DNA of 64,000 nt from Amycolatopsis aidingensis (GTDB taxonomy: Bacteria > Actinomycetota > Actinomycetes > Mycobacteriales > Pseudonocardiaceae): the NCBI RefSeq assembly GCF_018885265.1, contig NZ_CP076538.1, positions 5,926,001 through 5,990,000 on the forward strand, given 5' to 3'. Under the pieces are notes generated by a model that was not told where the DNA came from, searched no databases, and saw only the letters and a program-made list of their open reading frames with translations. A program made the position numbers and the translations under genes. Positions 8,369 to 15,665 of the stretch are shown one piece after another (the stretch's first letter is position 1; every line of letters starts with the position of its first letter).

Positions 8369-9390
8369 TTGCGGCCTCCCTGGTGTTCGTCACGCAGCTG
8401 CCGCGCCCGCTTGACGGAGCAGCGCAAGGTCTTGCGGATGGACTCCGCCGAGGACGGGTCGACCCGGCCCGCCGCGATCGAGTCCCGCAGCAGCGCCCGC
8501 AGATCGGCCAGCGAGCGGGTCGACCGCTCCGGAATCCGGCCCCGCTCCGGCCCTGGGTCGGGGGTCGACTCGTGCTGGTCACCGGCCCGATCGAGGGCTT
8601 CGACGGCGTCCCCGGTCGCCGGGGTCGACCCGGTGACCCCAGCGGACTCGACCGCCGCCGCCGGGGTCGGGGCGGGGGCGAGGTCGGCAAAGGCGGCCAG
8701 GATGCGCGGCAGGCAGGTCACCACCGTCACCGCGACGATCGGGCCGAGCAGGTGCAGCACCAGCGCCGACACCGAGAACACCTCGGCGATGCCGGGCAGG
8801 TACGGCCAGGCGTTCATGGCCAGGGTCAGCCCAAGGAACACCCACTCCGCACGCCGCACCGCCCGGTCGTTCAACGGCCGGTGCCGCACCGCCAGGTAGG
8901 CGCGGGCACCCACCACGGTCAGCAGCGCCAGCGAGCAGAACGGCTCCACCAGCCACGCGAACAGCCACCGTGGCGTCCACGGCTGGGCTCCCTCGGCGGC
9001 GAACGCCTGCACCCCGGCGGTGGACCAGGCCAGCGCCAGCCCCAGCGCCACCAGCGCCACCGTGACCAGCAGCCGCCGCATCCGGGAGTCCCGGTAGGCC
9101 AGCACCATCGGGTCCTGCTCCAGCCGCCACAGCTGCCCCGCCTCCCGCACCCGGCGCCGGCGGGCACGCAGCCGGTCGGTCTCCACCAGGAACGGGGTCT
9201 CGTCGGTGTCCAGCTCCACCAGCTGCCGCGCCTCGGCATGCTCCGCGCGGCGCTGCCGCACCCGCTTGGACACCGGCGGCGGGGCGGCCGCTGCCGGGGC
9301 GGTGTCGGCCAGGTGCCGCTCCAGCGCGGCCATGCCCCGGGCCACCTCGTCATCCCCCGGGCCGTCCACGAACTCGATCCCGGTGCTCAT
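8365..9390 (-). CDS. Element membrane protein (Spd/DUF2637-like)
   Basis: A 341-residue protein with four or so transmembrane helices between residues ~105 and 225 (LLVTVALVALGLALAW, LVEPFCSLALLTVVGARAYLA, WVFLGLTLAMNAWPYLPG, LVLHLLGPIVAVTVV). It has long charged tails, and the C-terminal tail looks like a helix-turn-helix (SIRKTLRCSVKRARQLRDEH). The membrane part with the MNAWPY motif resembles the DUF2637/Spd proteins that AICEs and conjugative plasmids encode just before traB and that affect spread. Overlaps of four bases on both sides tie it to the operon. Confidence 0.68.
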   Translation of the reverse strand: MSTGIEFVDGPGDDEVARGMAALERHLADTAPAAAAPPPVSKRVRQRRAEHAEARQLVELDTDETPFLVETDRLRARRRRVREAGQLWRLEQDPMVLAYRDSRMRRLLVTVALVALGLALAWSTAGVQAFAAEGAQPWTPRWLFAWLVEPFCSLALLTVVGARAYLAVRHRPLNDRAVRRAEWVFLGLTLAMNAWPYLPGIAEVFSVSALVLHLLGPIVAVTVVTCLPRILAAFADLAPAPTPAAAVESAGVTGSTPATGDAVEALDRAGDQHESTPDPGPERGRIPERSTRSLADLRALLRDSIAAGRVDPSSAESIRKTLRCSVKRARQLRDEHQGGRK

Positions 9391-9713
9391 GCGCTCACCC
9401 CCTTGTCCTCACCGGCCCCGTCCGTGCCGGGGTCCTCAGCGGGCTCGGTGTCCTCGGCCGGGGTGCCGGTGGCGGCCAGGGCGCGCCGGTCCCGGATACG
9501 GGCCTGCTCCCGGCGGGTGCGGGTCTCATGCACCGCCCACCCGGCCGCGACCACAGCCGAGGCGGTGGCGAACCAGCCGTTGATCGTGACCGCCAGCAGC
9601 CCGGGGCCAGTGATCCCGGCCAGCTCGGCGAAGTGCCACACCGCCCACTCCGTGGCCACCTCGGTGCGAGTCCGGGGCTTGCCGGTGTGGATGTCGAGTT
9701 CACGCGAGGCCAT
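9387..9713 (-). CDS. Small element protein with membrane segment
   Basis: A 108-residue protein starting MASRELDIHTGKPRTRTEVATEWAVWHF. A hydrophobic stretch (LLAVTINGWFATASAVVAAGWAV) spans residues ~45-68, followed by a charged acidic tail. I recognise no family. Its place between other spread-type genes, with a four-base overlap into the next gene, argues for a transfer-accessory membrane protein. The ATG at 9713 is preferred over the ATG at 9734 because of homolog-like length and less overlap. Confidence 0.6.
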   Translation of the reverse strand: MASRELDIHTGKPRTRTEVATEWAVWHFAELAGITGPGLLAVTINGWFATASAVVAAGWAVHETRTRREQARIRDRRALAATGTPAEDTEPAEDPGTDGAGEDKGVSA

Positions 9714-9960
9714 GACCAGCCTCCTTCCGCGCATAGGACTGAGCAGAGAAGTGGTAGAAGTCGTTCACCGGCCCACGCGGCGGGCGGGAAGCCTGCCGGG
9801 CGGCGTAGCCATCCAGCCGCCGCAGCACCCCCTCCAGCACCCGCGCCACCAGCACCACCGGGATACGCACCAGGTGCAGCAGCAGGAACAGCAACACCGC
9901 ACCCACGAACCGCAACAACGCGGCCGTGCCGAACCGGGCCAGCACATCGAACAGCGACAT
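9700..9960 (-). CDS. Small element membrane protein
   Basis: An 86-residue protein beginning MSLFDVLARFGTAALLRF with one strong membrane helix (LVGAVLLFLLLHLVRIPVVLVARVL). A basic, aromatic tail ending FSAQSYARKEAGHGLA follows. No family is recognised. Its ATG at 9960 shares a base with the stop of the previous gene, and its tail overlaps the start of the next. It is probably a pore or spread accessory protein by position only. Confidence 0.6.
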   Translation of the reverse strand: MSLFDVLARFGTAALLRFVGAVLLFLLLHLVRIPVVLVARVLEGVLRRLDGYAARQASRPPRGPVNDFYHFSAQSYARKEAGHGLA

Positions 9961-10244
9961 CACGCAGCCACCTCCCGGACTGCCTCGCGATACCGCGCCT
10001 GGCACCGCTCGCACTCACAGGTGCGCACCCCCGACACCAGCCGGTAGCCCGGCTCGTGCACGGTGGTTTCCCGCCTGGTCGGCTCCATCCCGGCCGACCA
10101 CGACGGGATCACCTCCGGACCGCCGTACGCGGCCTTGGAACAGCCGCACTGGCCCAGGCAGGCGCCGGTGCGCCGGTCCTTCTCATCCAGGGCGTGCCAC
10201 AGATCGATGTGCCCGCACTGGCAGCGATGCACGATCAACATCAC
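9960..10244 (-). CDS. Cysteine-rich putative zinc-binding protein
   Basis: A 94-residue protein with paired CxC/CxxC-like knuckles: HRCQCGHIDLWH, ACLGQCGCSKAAYG and VRTCECERCQARY. Small proteins of this composition are common in AICE operons and are assumed to bind zinc. Function is unknown. Start is either GTG 10244 (four-base overlap) or ATG 10241 (TGATG). Both imply coupling to the upstream gene. Confidence 0.6.
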   Translation of the reverse strand: MMLIVHRCQCGHIDLWHALDEKDRRTGACLGQCGCSKAAYGGPEVIPSWSAGMEPTRRETTVHEPGYRLVSGVRTCECERCQARYREAVREVAA

Positions 10245-10603
10245 CGCTCACCCCCGTTGGCGCGCCGGTTCAACTCGGTGTCGATCGTGTCGAGCAGCCG
10301 CAGCAGGCTCTCCGCGCTCAACCCTCCGTCGCAGTGCGCCTGCACCGCCCCGGCCAGCAGCCCGTAGGCGTAGGCATGGCGGCGCTTGTCGTGCAACCAG
10401 TGCCGCGAACGAGGCATCGTGGCCCAGCCGCGCCGCTCGATCTCGCTGGCCGCCCCGGGCGCAGGGCAGGAAACTCGGCCTACCATGGGTGTCCTCTCCG
10501 TCTCGCTTGCTGAGTGGATAGAGAGCCCCGGCCCGGCGGGCACGTTCTTGGCGGAAGGGTCCGCCGAGCCAGGGTCAGAACCAGTGATCAGAAGGCGGGT
10601 CAT
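10241..10603 (-). CDS. Element protein of unknown function
   Basis: A 120-residue protein from ATG 10603, overlapping the upstream stop by four bases (ATGA). The first ~60 residues are low-complexity. The last ~60 (RHWLHDKRRHAYAYGLLAGAVQAHCDGGLSAESLLRLLDTIDTEL) are predicted helical and are the part most likely conserved. I recognise no family. An open frame extends further upstream to 10747 but covers the neighbouring gene. Confidence 0.5.
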   Translation of the reverse strand: MTRLLITGSDPGSADPSAKNVPAGPGLSIHSASETERTPMVGRVSCPAPGAASEIERRGWATMPRSRHWLHDKRRHAYAYGLLAGAVQAHCDGGLSAESLLRLLDTIDTELNRRANGGER

Positions 10604-10794
10604 CGGCGGCCGCCCTCCCGCTTGATGCGCTGGCAGGCCGGGCACTTCCGACCGGACCAGAACCCGAACGGATACCAGGTATCCGTCTCGTACTCGCCCG
10701 CCTCGGCCGTCCAGCCACACAGCGCGGTCACCCGGCCGTTCCACCACGACTTCTTCGCCTTGACGTGGATGACCTGCTCGTTCTTACCCATCAC
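10600..10794 (-). CDS. Small zinc-ribbon-like element protein
   Basis: A 64-residue protein with ALCGW and KCPACQRIK, i.e. a split CxxC-like ribbon, plus an aromatic middle (WYPFGFWSGR). The pattern resembles small zinc-ribbon proteins of actinomycete phages and AICEs that begin VIHVK..W. Function unknown. It overlaps its neighbours by four bases at both ends. Confidence 0.55.
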   Translation of the reverse strand: MMGKNEQVIHVKAKKSWWNGRVTALCGWTAEAGEYETDTWYPFGFWSGRKCPACQRIKREGGRR

Positions 10795-11102
10795 GCGGCC
10801 TCCCCATCCAGGTCGGCCACGTCCAACCGGGCAGGCAGCGACCGCAACACCGCCCGCTCGGCCCGGCGCGCCACCCGACGCGCCTGCCGCGGATCGGCGA
10901 AGTCATGCGACACCCGCACCGAGGCCACACGGTGCTCGGCCGCCAGCTCCCGATCCACCTCATCCAGCAGCGCGTCCACGTCTGCCTCGGTCAGCCCGTC
11001 CGGATACACCACCGCCGGACCGCCATCCCCATCCGCCAGGTCCCTGACCAGGCGACTCGTCATCCGTCCCGTACGCATTGACATCCCTTCGTCCATTGCC
11101 AT
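10791..11102 (-). CDS. First gene of the transfer operon, unknown
   Basis: A 103-residue soluble, charged protein with PDGLTEADVDALLDEVDRELAAEHRVASVRVSHDFADPRQARRVARRAERAVLRSLP. No family is recognised. It is the promoter-proximal gene of the eight-gene transfer block, starting 83 bases from the divergent repressor gene, so it is a candidate for a regulatory or assembly role. Start may be at 11102 or at one of the next Met codons (MSMRTG, MTSRLV). Confidence 0.5.
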   Translation of the reverse strand: MAMDEGMSMRTGRMTSRLVRDLADGDGGPAVVYPDGLTEADVDALLDEVDRELAAEHRVASVRVSHDFADPRQARRVARRAERAVLRSLPARLDVADLDGEAA

Positions 11103-11184
11103 CTAGGCTATCTAGATAGCTAGTACGATGGGACTGTACATAGGTAGCCTGGAGTTGTCTAGATAGCGTGGATAGGATGCGTCA
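11103..11184. promoter_or_regulatory. Divergent promoter/operator for GntR repressor and transfer operon
   Basis: The 82-base gap is AT-richer than its surroundings. It contains a perfect 14-base palindrome GCTATCTAGATAGC at 11107-11120 and a second TCTAGATAGC at 11158-11167. A further related CTAG and two TAGG elements lie between. These fit operators for the GntR protein encoded immediately to the right, allowing it to silence both its own gene and the transfer operon, as KorSA-type repressors do in AICEs. Binding is inferred. Confidence 0.75.
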
Positions 11185-11967
11185 ATGCAGACGAAGCCGT
11201 GGGTCGAGATCGCCGATGAGCTCCGTGCCGAGATTCAGCGTGGGGGCTACGAGCCGGGCCAGCGGCTCCCATCCGGCTCTGACTTGATGTCCAGGTACGG
11301 CGTTGCGCGACAGACCGTCCAGAACGCGATCGACCAGCTCCGAGCCGAAGGATTGGTGCTGAGTGTGGCAGGACGCGGATGGTACGTACACGAGCGGAAG
11401 CCGATTGTTCGGCTCGCGCGGAACCGATTGACCAAGGCCGAACGAACCGCCGGACGGGGCGCGTTCATGTCGGACGCGGCTGTCGGCAACTGGAAACCTG
11501 CCGTCACAGTAAAGATCCGCAGGGAAGAAGCCACTACTGAGGTGGCCGAGTACCTAGAGCTAGGCTCCGGGCAACGTCAGGAGGTTGTGGTTCGGGACCG
11601 AGTCATGCGGGCCGACGGCGAGGTCGTACAGCTCGCCACGTCGTACCTGCCGACGGACATCGCGGCTGGTACGCAACTCGAAGAGACGGACACCGGACCA
11701 GGTGGCAGCTACGCACGCCTGGACGAACTGGGCTACGAGTTGACCCATTACACCGAGCTCGTTTCAGCAAGGTCACCACGGCCCAAGGAAGCCGATCTGC
11801 TCCAACTTCCTTACGGCTTCCCGGTAATCCAGGTGGTCCGAGTCGCGTACGCAGGCGACCGTCCTGTCGAAGTCAACTTCATCACTATGAGCAGCGAGCG
11901 ATACAATCTCGTGTACCAAATCGATGCCGATCCGCCCGCCGAGTCAGGCAACTCCAGATCTACGTGA
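11185..11967 (+). CDS. GntR/HutC-family repressor (KorSA-like)
   Basis: A 260-residue regulator. The N-terminal winged helix (RAEIQRGGYEPGQRLPSGSDLMSRYGVARQTVQNAIDQLRAEGLV) is classic GntR. Residues ~85-250 form a UTRA-type ligand domain (VVVRDRVMRADGEVVQLATSYLP; GFPVIQVVRVAYAGDRPVEVNF). In AICEs this regulator represses transfer and replication. Two palindromic sites in the adjoining divergent promoter are probable targets. It is the only plus-strand gene of the element. Confidence 0.9.
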   Translation: MQTKPWVEIADELRAEIQRGGYEPGQRLPSGSDLMSRYGVARQTVQNAIDQLRAEGLVLSVAGRGWYVHERKPIVRLARNRLTKAERTAGRGAFMSDAAVGNWKPAVTVKIRREEATTEVAEYLELGSGQRQEVVVRDRVMRADGEVVQLATSYLPTDIAAGTQLEETDTGPGGSYARLDELGYELTHYTELVSARSPRPKEADLLQLPYGFPVIQVVRVAYAGDRPVEVNFITMSSERYNLVYQIDADPPAESGNSRST

Positions 11968-11983
11968 TGGCGCGCCATCGTAG
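11960..11983. terminator. Hairpin between converging genes
   Basis: CTAC...GATGGCGCGCCATC...GTAG forms a stem with a perfect 14-base palindromic core at 11966-11979, two bases unpaired on one side. It overlaps the GntR stop and lies just before the 3' end of the converging coiled-coil pseudogene. No strong U-tract follows. Confidence 0.45.
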
Positions 11984-11989
11984 CGGGGT

Positions 11990-12261
11990 TCACCGGTCGA
12001 GTGCGCGGACAAGTAGGTCCTTGACCTCTGCCAGGTTGTCCTCGATCGAACGGACTCGGGTGTTCGTGTCGCCCTGCTGCTGGGCCAGAGTGCGAAGCTG
12101 TGCCGTCGTTTCGGCTTGCTGCTCGGTCAAGGTACGGAGCTGAACGGCGTGCTCGCGCTGATTCTCGCCCAGGGCGTTGACGGCCGCGGAACGGCCCGGT
12201 AGTCGGCACGCTCGGCCTCCAGCGCGGCTACGCGGGCCTCCAGCTCAGCCATGGTCGCCAT
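11990..12261 (-). pseudogene. Frameshifted coiled-coil protein gene
   Basis: From ATG 12261 the frame reads MATMAELEARVAALEAERADY and then derails. One base shift near 12185-12195 restores AAVNALGENQREHAVQLRTLTEQQ, TAQLRTLAQQQGDTNTRVRSIEDNLAEVKDLLVRALDR and a stop at 11990. Joined, this is an ~90-residue coiled coil, as often found at the distal end of AICEs. A sequencing error is possible. Otherwise this is the one broken gene of the element. Confidence 0.7.
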
Positions 12262-12304
12262 GGGGCGATCGTACCGGCTGCGCGCCGTCACGCACGAGCG
12301 TTCC

Positions 12305-12460
12305 GGGTGGCAGTGACACCCTGGTCCTGTCGACGCTGTCACACCTGTCACTCTGTCACTCTATGCCGGTTGACCTGCGGAAATAGGTGTGACAGGAGAG
12401 TGACACCCACGGGGTGCTATCACTTCCCACTCTCTTTCTATGTCACACCAGTCACGGGCG
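12305..12460. repeat. Cluster of TGTCAC/GTGACA repeats near attR
   Basis: At least seven TGTCAC or GTGACA hexamers, several extended to GTGTGACAGG or TGTCACACC in both orientations, are packed into ~150 bases. A similar cluster lies at 2500-2620 over the xis leader and the end of the ATPase gene. Such iteron-like groups are candidate binding sites for replication or excision proteins. The gap between 12262 and attR holds no supported gene. Confidence 0.55.
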
Positions 12461-12483
12461 GCTGGAACAGATAGGGGGACGCG

Positions 12484-12502
12484 CGTGGACAATGCGTGGA
12501 CA
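12484..12502 (+). repeat. Arm-type repeat, attR-proximal copy
   Basis: Exact second copy of the 19-mer at 805-823, lying 72 bases before the attR core. Confidence 0.6.
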
Positions 12503-12574
12503 ATCCCCACCTGTTCCAGCCTCTCGCCGAGCATTTCCGCAGGTGAGCGCGCTTCTCCCGGGTGATGCGGCTGA

Positions 12575-12620
12575 GCCCTCCGGAGGCAGGTGTCGCAGGT
12601 TCGAGTCCTGCCGAGGGCGC
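12575..12620 (+). repeat. attR, 46-bp direct repeat
   Basis: Perfect copy of 652-697 holding only the 3' half of tRNA-Arg; the 5' half is missing, so this is not a functional tRNA. It marks the right end of the element. Confidence 0.95.
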
Positions 12621-12875
12621 AGTAGAGCCAGTATCCGAACCATTCGAGATTTTGCACGTCGAACGGCAACGGTGATCGGACCGTTACCTCGTCGCTCGGC
12701 GGTGTCGACAGCCACGTCGTACGCGGCTGGCTGCCCACCGGTGTCGAGCCAGTCGTGCTCGTTATTGCGCGCTCAGCGGCATGAGCGTGGGTTCACCGCA
12801 GGAGACAACGGACGATCCGCGCCTTGCCATGACCAGTGGGCGCTACCCTCCGCTACAGGTCATCGAGTCCGCCGA

Positions 12876-12971
12876 TATCCCTCGCGCCGGATCTTCGCGT
12901 GAGTGGGTTCACGGACACTGGTAGGCCGCTGACCAGCAGGTTCAGGTTCGTATATTGCCTTGTTGGTGCGC
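12876..12971. repeat. Diverged direct repeat, left copy, in the 12621-13062 gap
   Basis: About three quarters identical to 19111-19208 and in the same orientation. Read on the minus strand both encode a segment NLNLLVSGLPVSV, so they may be relics of one gene. The remainder of 12621-13062 contains no gene I can support. Confidence 0.5.
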
Positions 12972-13062
12972 AACTGCGCCGAATGATCTGGAAATCTGCG
13001 CGTTGACCTGTGAAAATACCGAGACTCTCCTGATCAGTGGGTCCGGCCACACCGCGGGTCGT

Positions 13063-14109
13063 CTAGGTGGCCTCGCAACCAGGACGGCGCAACGGCGCAC
13101 TCGCGGCGTGCAGGTGCCGAAGGACATGCGCGTAGGAGCGCACCAGCCCGCACTGGCTGTAGGAGACGCCGTGCCGTGCGCAGAACTCGCGCACGAGTGG
13201 CTTGGCGCGGCGCAGGTTGGGACGCGGCATGTTGGGGAACAGGTGGTGCTCGATCTGATGGTTCAGCCCGCCGAGCAGGAAGTCCACCCATTTGCCGCCG
13301 CGGATGTTCCTGGCGGTCAGCACCTGCTTGCGCAGGTAGTCCGGCTTCTCGCCGCCCGACATTATCGGCATGCCCTTGTGGTTCGGCGCGAAGGAGCACC
13401 CCAGGTACACGCCCATCAACCCCTGGTGCACGACGATGAACAAGACCGCCTTCACCGGTGACAACACGTGGAAGACAGCCGTCAGGTAGCACCCGATGTG
13501 GCCGAGCAACAGGGCCGCTTCCAGCCTGCGGGACTTCACCTCGCGCCGCAGGAGTGCCTGCACGCTGCCGATACGCAACATGATCGCTTCAGCGAGGAGC
13601 AACGGGAAGAACAGGGCCGCCTGGTGCTTGGTGATCCACCGGAACAGCCCACGTTTCGTCTCGGACTGTCCCCGGCTGAAGGCGATCGCGGTGATTTCGA
13701 GATCGGGGTCCTCGTCCTCATGGTTCGGGTTGGCGTGGTGCTGGTTGTGCTTGCCGACCCACCACCGGTAGCTGATCCCGGTGAGCGCGCCATGCACGTG
13801 CCCGACGAGGTCGTTACGCCTGCGGGACCGGAAGATCTGCTTGTGCCCCGCGTCGTGGCCCACGAACGCGAACTGGGTGAACATCACCGCGAAAAAGGCG
13901 GCGACGCCCAGTTGCCACCACGAGTCACCGAGGAGCACGAACGCCGCGACCCCGCCAGCGAACAGCACGGCGTTGACGGCGATCCGCGCGGCGTAGTAGC
14001 CGTATCGACGCCGCAGCAGCCCGGCCCGCTTGATCCATCGGGACAGCTCGGCGAAATCGCTGCCCCGTTTCTCTACCGGTGGTGCGGCGGATCCGGATGC
14101 GGTAGTCAT
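13063..14109 (-). CDS. Membrane fatty acid desaturase
   Basis: A 348-residue di-iron desaturase with the three histidine boxes HDAGH (~108), HNQHH (~140) and QIEHH (~298). The last box has the Q-x-x-H-H form of linoleoyl-CoA/front-end-like desaturases (the DesA3 type in mycobacteria). Four membrane helices are visible. It should introduce a cis double bond into a membrane acyl chain using O2 and reduced electron carrier. A decayed homologous copy lies at 23270-23795. The region between this gene and 14414 (about 300 bases) shows only its upstream sequence and no other gene. Confidence 0.88.
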   Translation of the reverse strand: MTTASGSAAPPVEKRGSDFAELSRWIKRAGLLRRRYGYYAARIAVNAVLFAGGVAAFVLLGDSWWQLGVAAFFAVMFTQFAFVGHDAGHKQIFRSRRRNDLVGHVHGALTGISYRWWVGKHNQHHANPNHEDEDPDLEITAIAFSRGQSETKRGLFRWITKHQAALFFPLLLAEAIMLRIGSVQALLRREVKSRRLEAALLLGHIGCYLTAVFHVLSPVKAVLFIVVHQGLMGVYLGCSFAPNHKGMPIMSGGEKPDYLRKQVLTARNIRGGKWVDFLLGGLNHQIEHHLFPNMPRPNLRRAKPLVREFCARHGVSYSQCGLVRSYAHVLRHLHAASAPLRRPGCEAT

Positions 14110-14413
14110 CCCACAATACCCTCTTGGCCAGTAGTTTTTCTTCTCTGCCAGTGGAATTCCCGCAACGACGGCAGCAGAAACGTACTGCGTCGCCGGCGGT
14201 GCTCGAGCGCGGTGTTCAACTCTCGGGCCTGTCCACTAGGCGGGGGCCGCGTCGGCGTGGCCGCATGGTCGGCTCGCGAGCCGACCACTCCGCAGTCTCC
14301 AACAGCCTTCACCGTGACCGATGCGACTGAGTTCCACGCGTTTAAGGTTTGCGGCGTTTGGTAATCCTGGCGCCATCGTTCGACAGTGAGCGCGAGAGGT
14401 GAGAGTCGTGACC

Positions 14414-14588
14414 ATGCAACCGGACCAGGAGGCCGATACCGTCGCGTCCGGGCACATTCCGTTCCCTCGGCCAGCCGACCCAGCGACGCTGCGGACCGCA
14501 GTGGATGAGCTGACTGTGGACGCACAGCTTCGAACGAGACGCCACCGGCGAGACCTACTCGGCCGACGTGGCACGTCAACTCCGCTGA
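14414..14588 (+). pseudogene. Small frameshifted ORF
   Basis: ATG 14414 opens MQPDQEADTVASGHIPFPRPADPATLRTAVDELTVDA. A single-base shift near 14530 leads to SFERDATGETYSADVARQLR and a stop at 14586-14588. The two halves read like one 58-residue soluble protein, but I recognise no family. Either a frameshift or a chance pairing. Confidence 0.35.
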
Positions 14589-14676
14589 TCAGCGTGCGAC
14601 CGCTGGTGTGGCGCTATTGGGACTCTGCTCGGGGATGGACGAATGGCCATCGCCACGGTATGCCTCGGAGGTCGCC

Positions 14677-14835
14677 GTGTTAATCTTGTTGATCGTTCTG
14701 CTCGTGCTCTGGCTCATCGTGGCGATCGTCGGGTTCGCCGTGGACGGGCTGATGTGGATCGCGATTGTGGGGATCGTGCTGTTCGTCGGCACGGCCGTGG
14801 TCGGGTTCGTCCGGCGAAGGCAACTCCGCCGTTAG
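14677..14835 (+). CDS. Small hydrophobic membrane protein
   Basis: A 52-residue protein of two membrane helices (LILLIVLLVLWLIVAIVGFAV and GLMWIAIVGIVLFVGTAVVGFV) and a basic end RRRQLRR. GTG 14677 is chosen because CGGAGG lies five bases upstream; the open frame continues further 5' without such a site. It matches the pattern of the conserved hydrophobic mini-proteins of actinomycetes, function unknown. Confidence 0.7.
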   Translation: MLILLIVLLVLWLIVAIVGFAVDGLMWIAIVGIVLFVGTAVVGFVRRRQLRR

Positions 14836-15057
14836 CGGACGATCATCCGGCTCGATCTCGCGTGTTTGGCCCGCCAGCTCGGGCCAGGGCTGATCGCCGT
14901 CGCGCTCGGTATGAACCGGCCTTCACCGGGACCAGCAACCCACCGGAAGGCGTATGATTGATGGTGTCGAGAGCATTCCGTATGCGGGTGGCCAAGCCCG
15001 CGTCGTTCTCGGCGGCAGTCCGGCTGGCAGGTTCAGGCCGGAGGTAGGAGTACCGAC

Positions 15058-15600
15058 GTGAGGTCGGTCCCGAGTACGTTGATCGCTACCGGTTCCGCGA
15101 TGGCCGTTGTGCCGTCCCGAGCACGGTTGAAGTTGAAGCCACAGGTCGCTTCGAGTACTGGGTTTGTCGATGGTGCGTGGTGGCCTCGGTCGCGGAACCT
15201 GTGTGCCGAGTTGCCTGCGTTGCTGGCGGCGTTGGGGCCCCGGCTCGGCCGGGTCGAGCGGGTTACCTACAACCTGAGTGTCTGGGATCTGGCCGTGCGC
15301 AAGGCGCCGGTCGGCAACCAGGTGGTGCGGCTGGACGGGTTCTTCTCGCAAGCTCCCGATCTGGTGACGGTGGTCGGGGCAGGTGGTCGGCGCTTGACGT
15401 TGCTGGTTGTGCCGCCGGATACGGCGGGAGTGGCCGCGCACCGGGTGCTGATGACGGCGTCGACGCCGGATAACGTCGACGGTACCGATGTGCTGCTCGC
15501 CGCCCGCCCTGTCGCGGCCGGCGGCGACTCGGCCGATGAACCGGATATGGCCGCCGAGCGCTGGGAGGGTGACGGCGGCCGCATGTACGAACACGCCTAG
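15058..15600 (+). CDS. DUF5994 family protein
   Basis: A 180-residue protein with the family landmarks RLKLKPQ, FVDGAWWPRSRNLCAELPALLAAL, RVTYNLSVWD and LLVVPPDTAGVAAHRVLMTAS. DUF5994 proteins are actinomycete-specific and uncharacterised. GTG 15058 follows GGAGGTAGGAG at good spacing. It precedes the desaturase gene by 65 bases and may be co-transcribed with it. Confidence 0.82.
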   Translation: MRSVPSTLIATGSAMAVVPSRARLKLKPQVASSTGFVDGAWWPRSRNLCAELPALLAALGPRLGRVERVTYNLSVWDLAVRKAPVGNQVVRLDGFFSQAPDLVTVVGAGGRRLTLLVVPPDTAGVAAHRVLMTASTPDNVDGTDVLLAARPVAAGGDSADEPDMAAERWEGDGGRMYEHA

Positions 15601-15665
15601 CCGTCCCGGCCCCGCGCGTGCGGGCCGCTGTGGCTCGCACGGGGCGGCCCCCTCTGCGATCTGAA

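Larger units (their letters stand above)
652..12620. mobile_element. Actinomycete integrative and conjugative element (AICE) in tRNA-Arg
   Basis: A perfect 46-bp direct repeat (652-697 and 12575-12620) brackets about 11.9 kb. The gene set is that of an AICE: tyrosine integrase next to the tRNA, excisionase, AAA ATPase, primase-polymerase, FtsK-like TraB, small transfer/spread proteins and a GntR-family repressor. Apart from the repressor, the intact genes run on the minus strand, nearly all coupled by 1-4 base overlaps. One small coiled-coil gene near the right end is frameshifted, but all core functions have open frames, so the element may still be mobile. The family assignment rests on gene content and att structure. 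Confidence 0.93.

Noticed and set aside
8383..10047. 554-residue plus-strand frame opposite the small element genes
   Set aside because: A shadow with low-complexity Arg/Pro/Gln composition; the minus strand has coupled genes with membrane helices.
12575..12620. Second tRNA-Arg gene
   Set aside because: Only the 3' half of the cloverleaf is present; the D arm and 5' acceptor strand are missing. It is attR.
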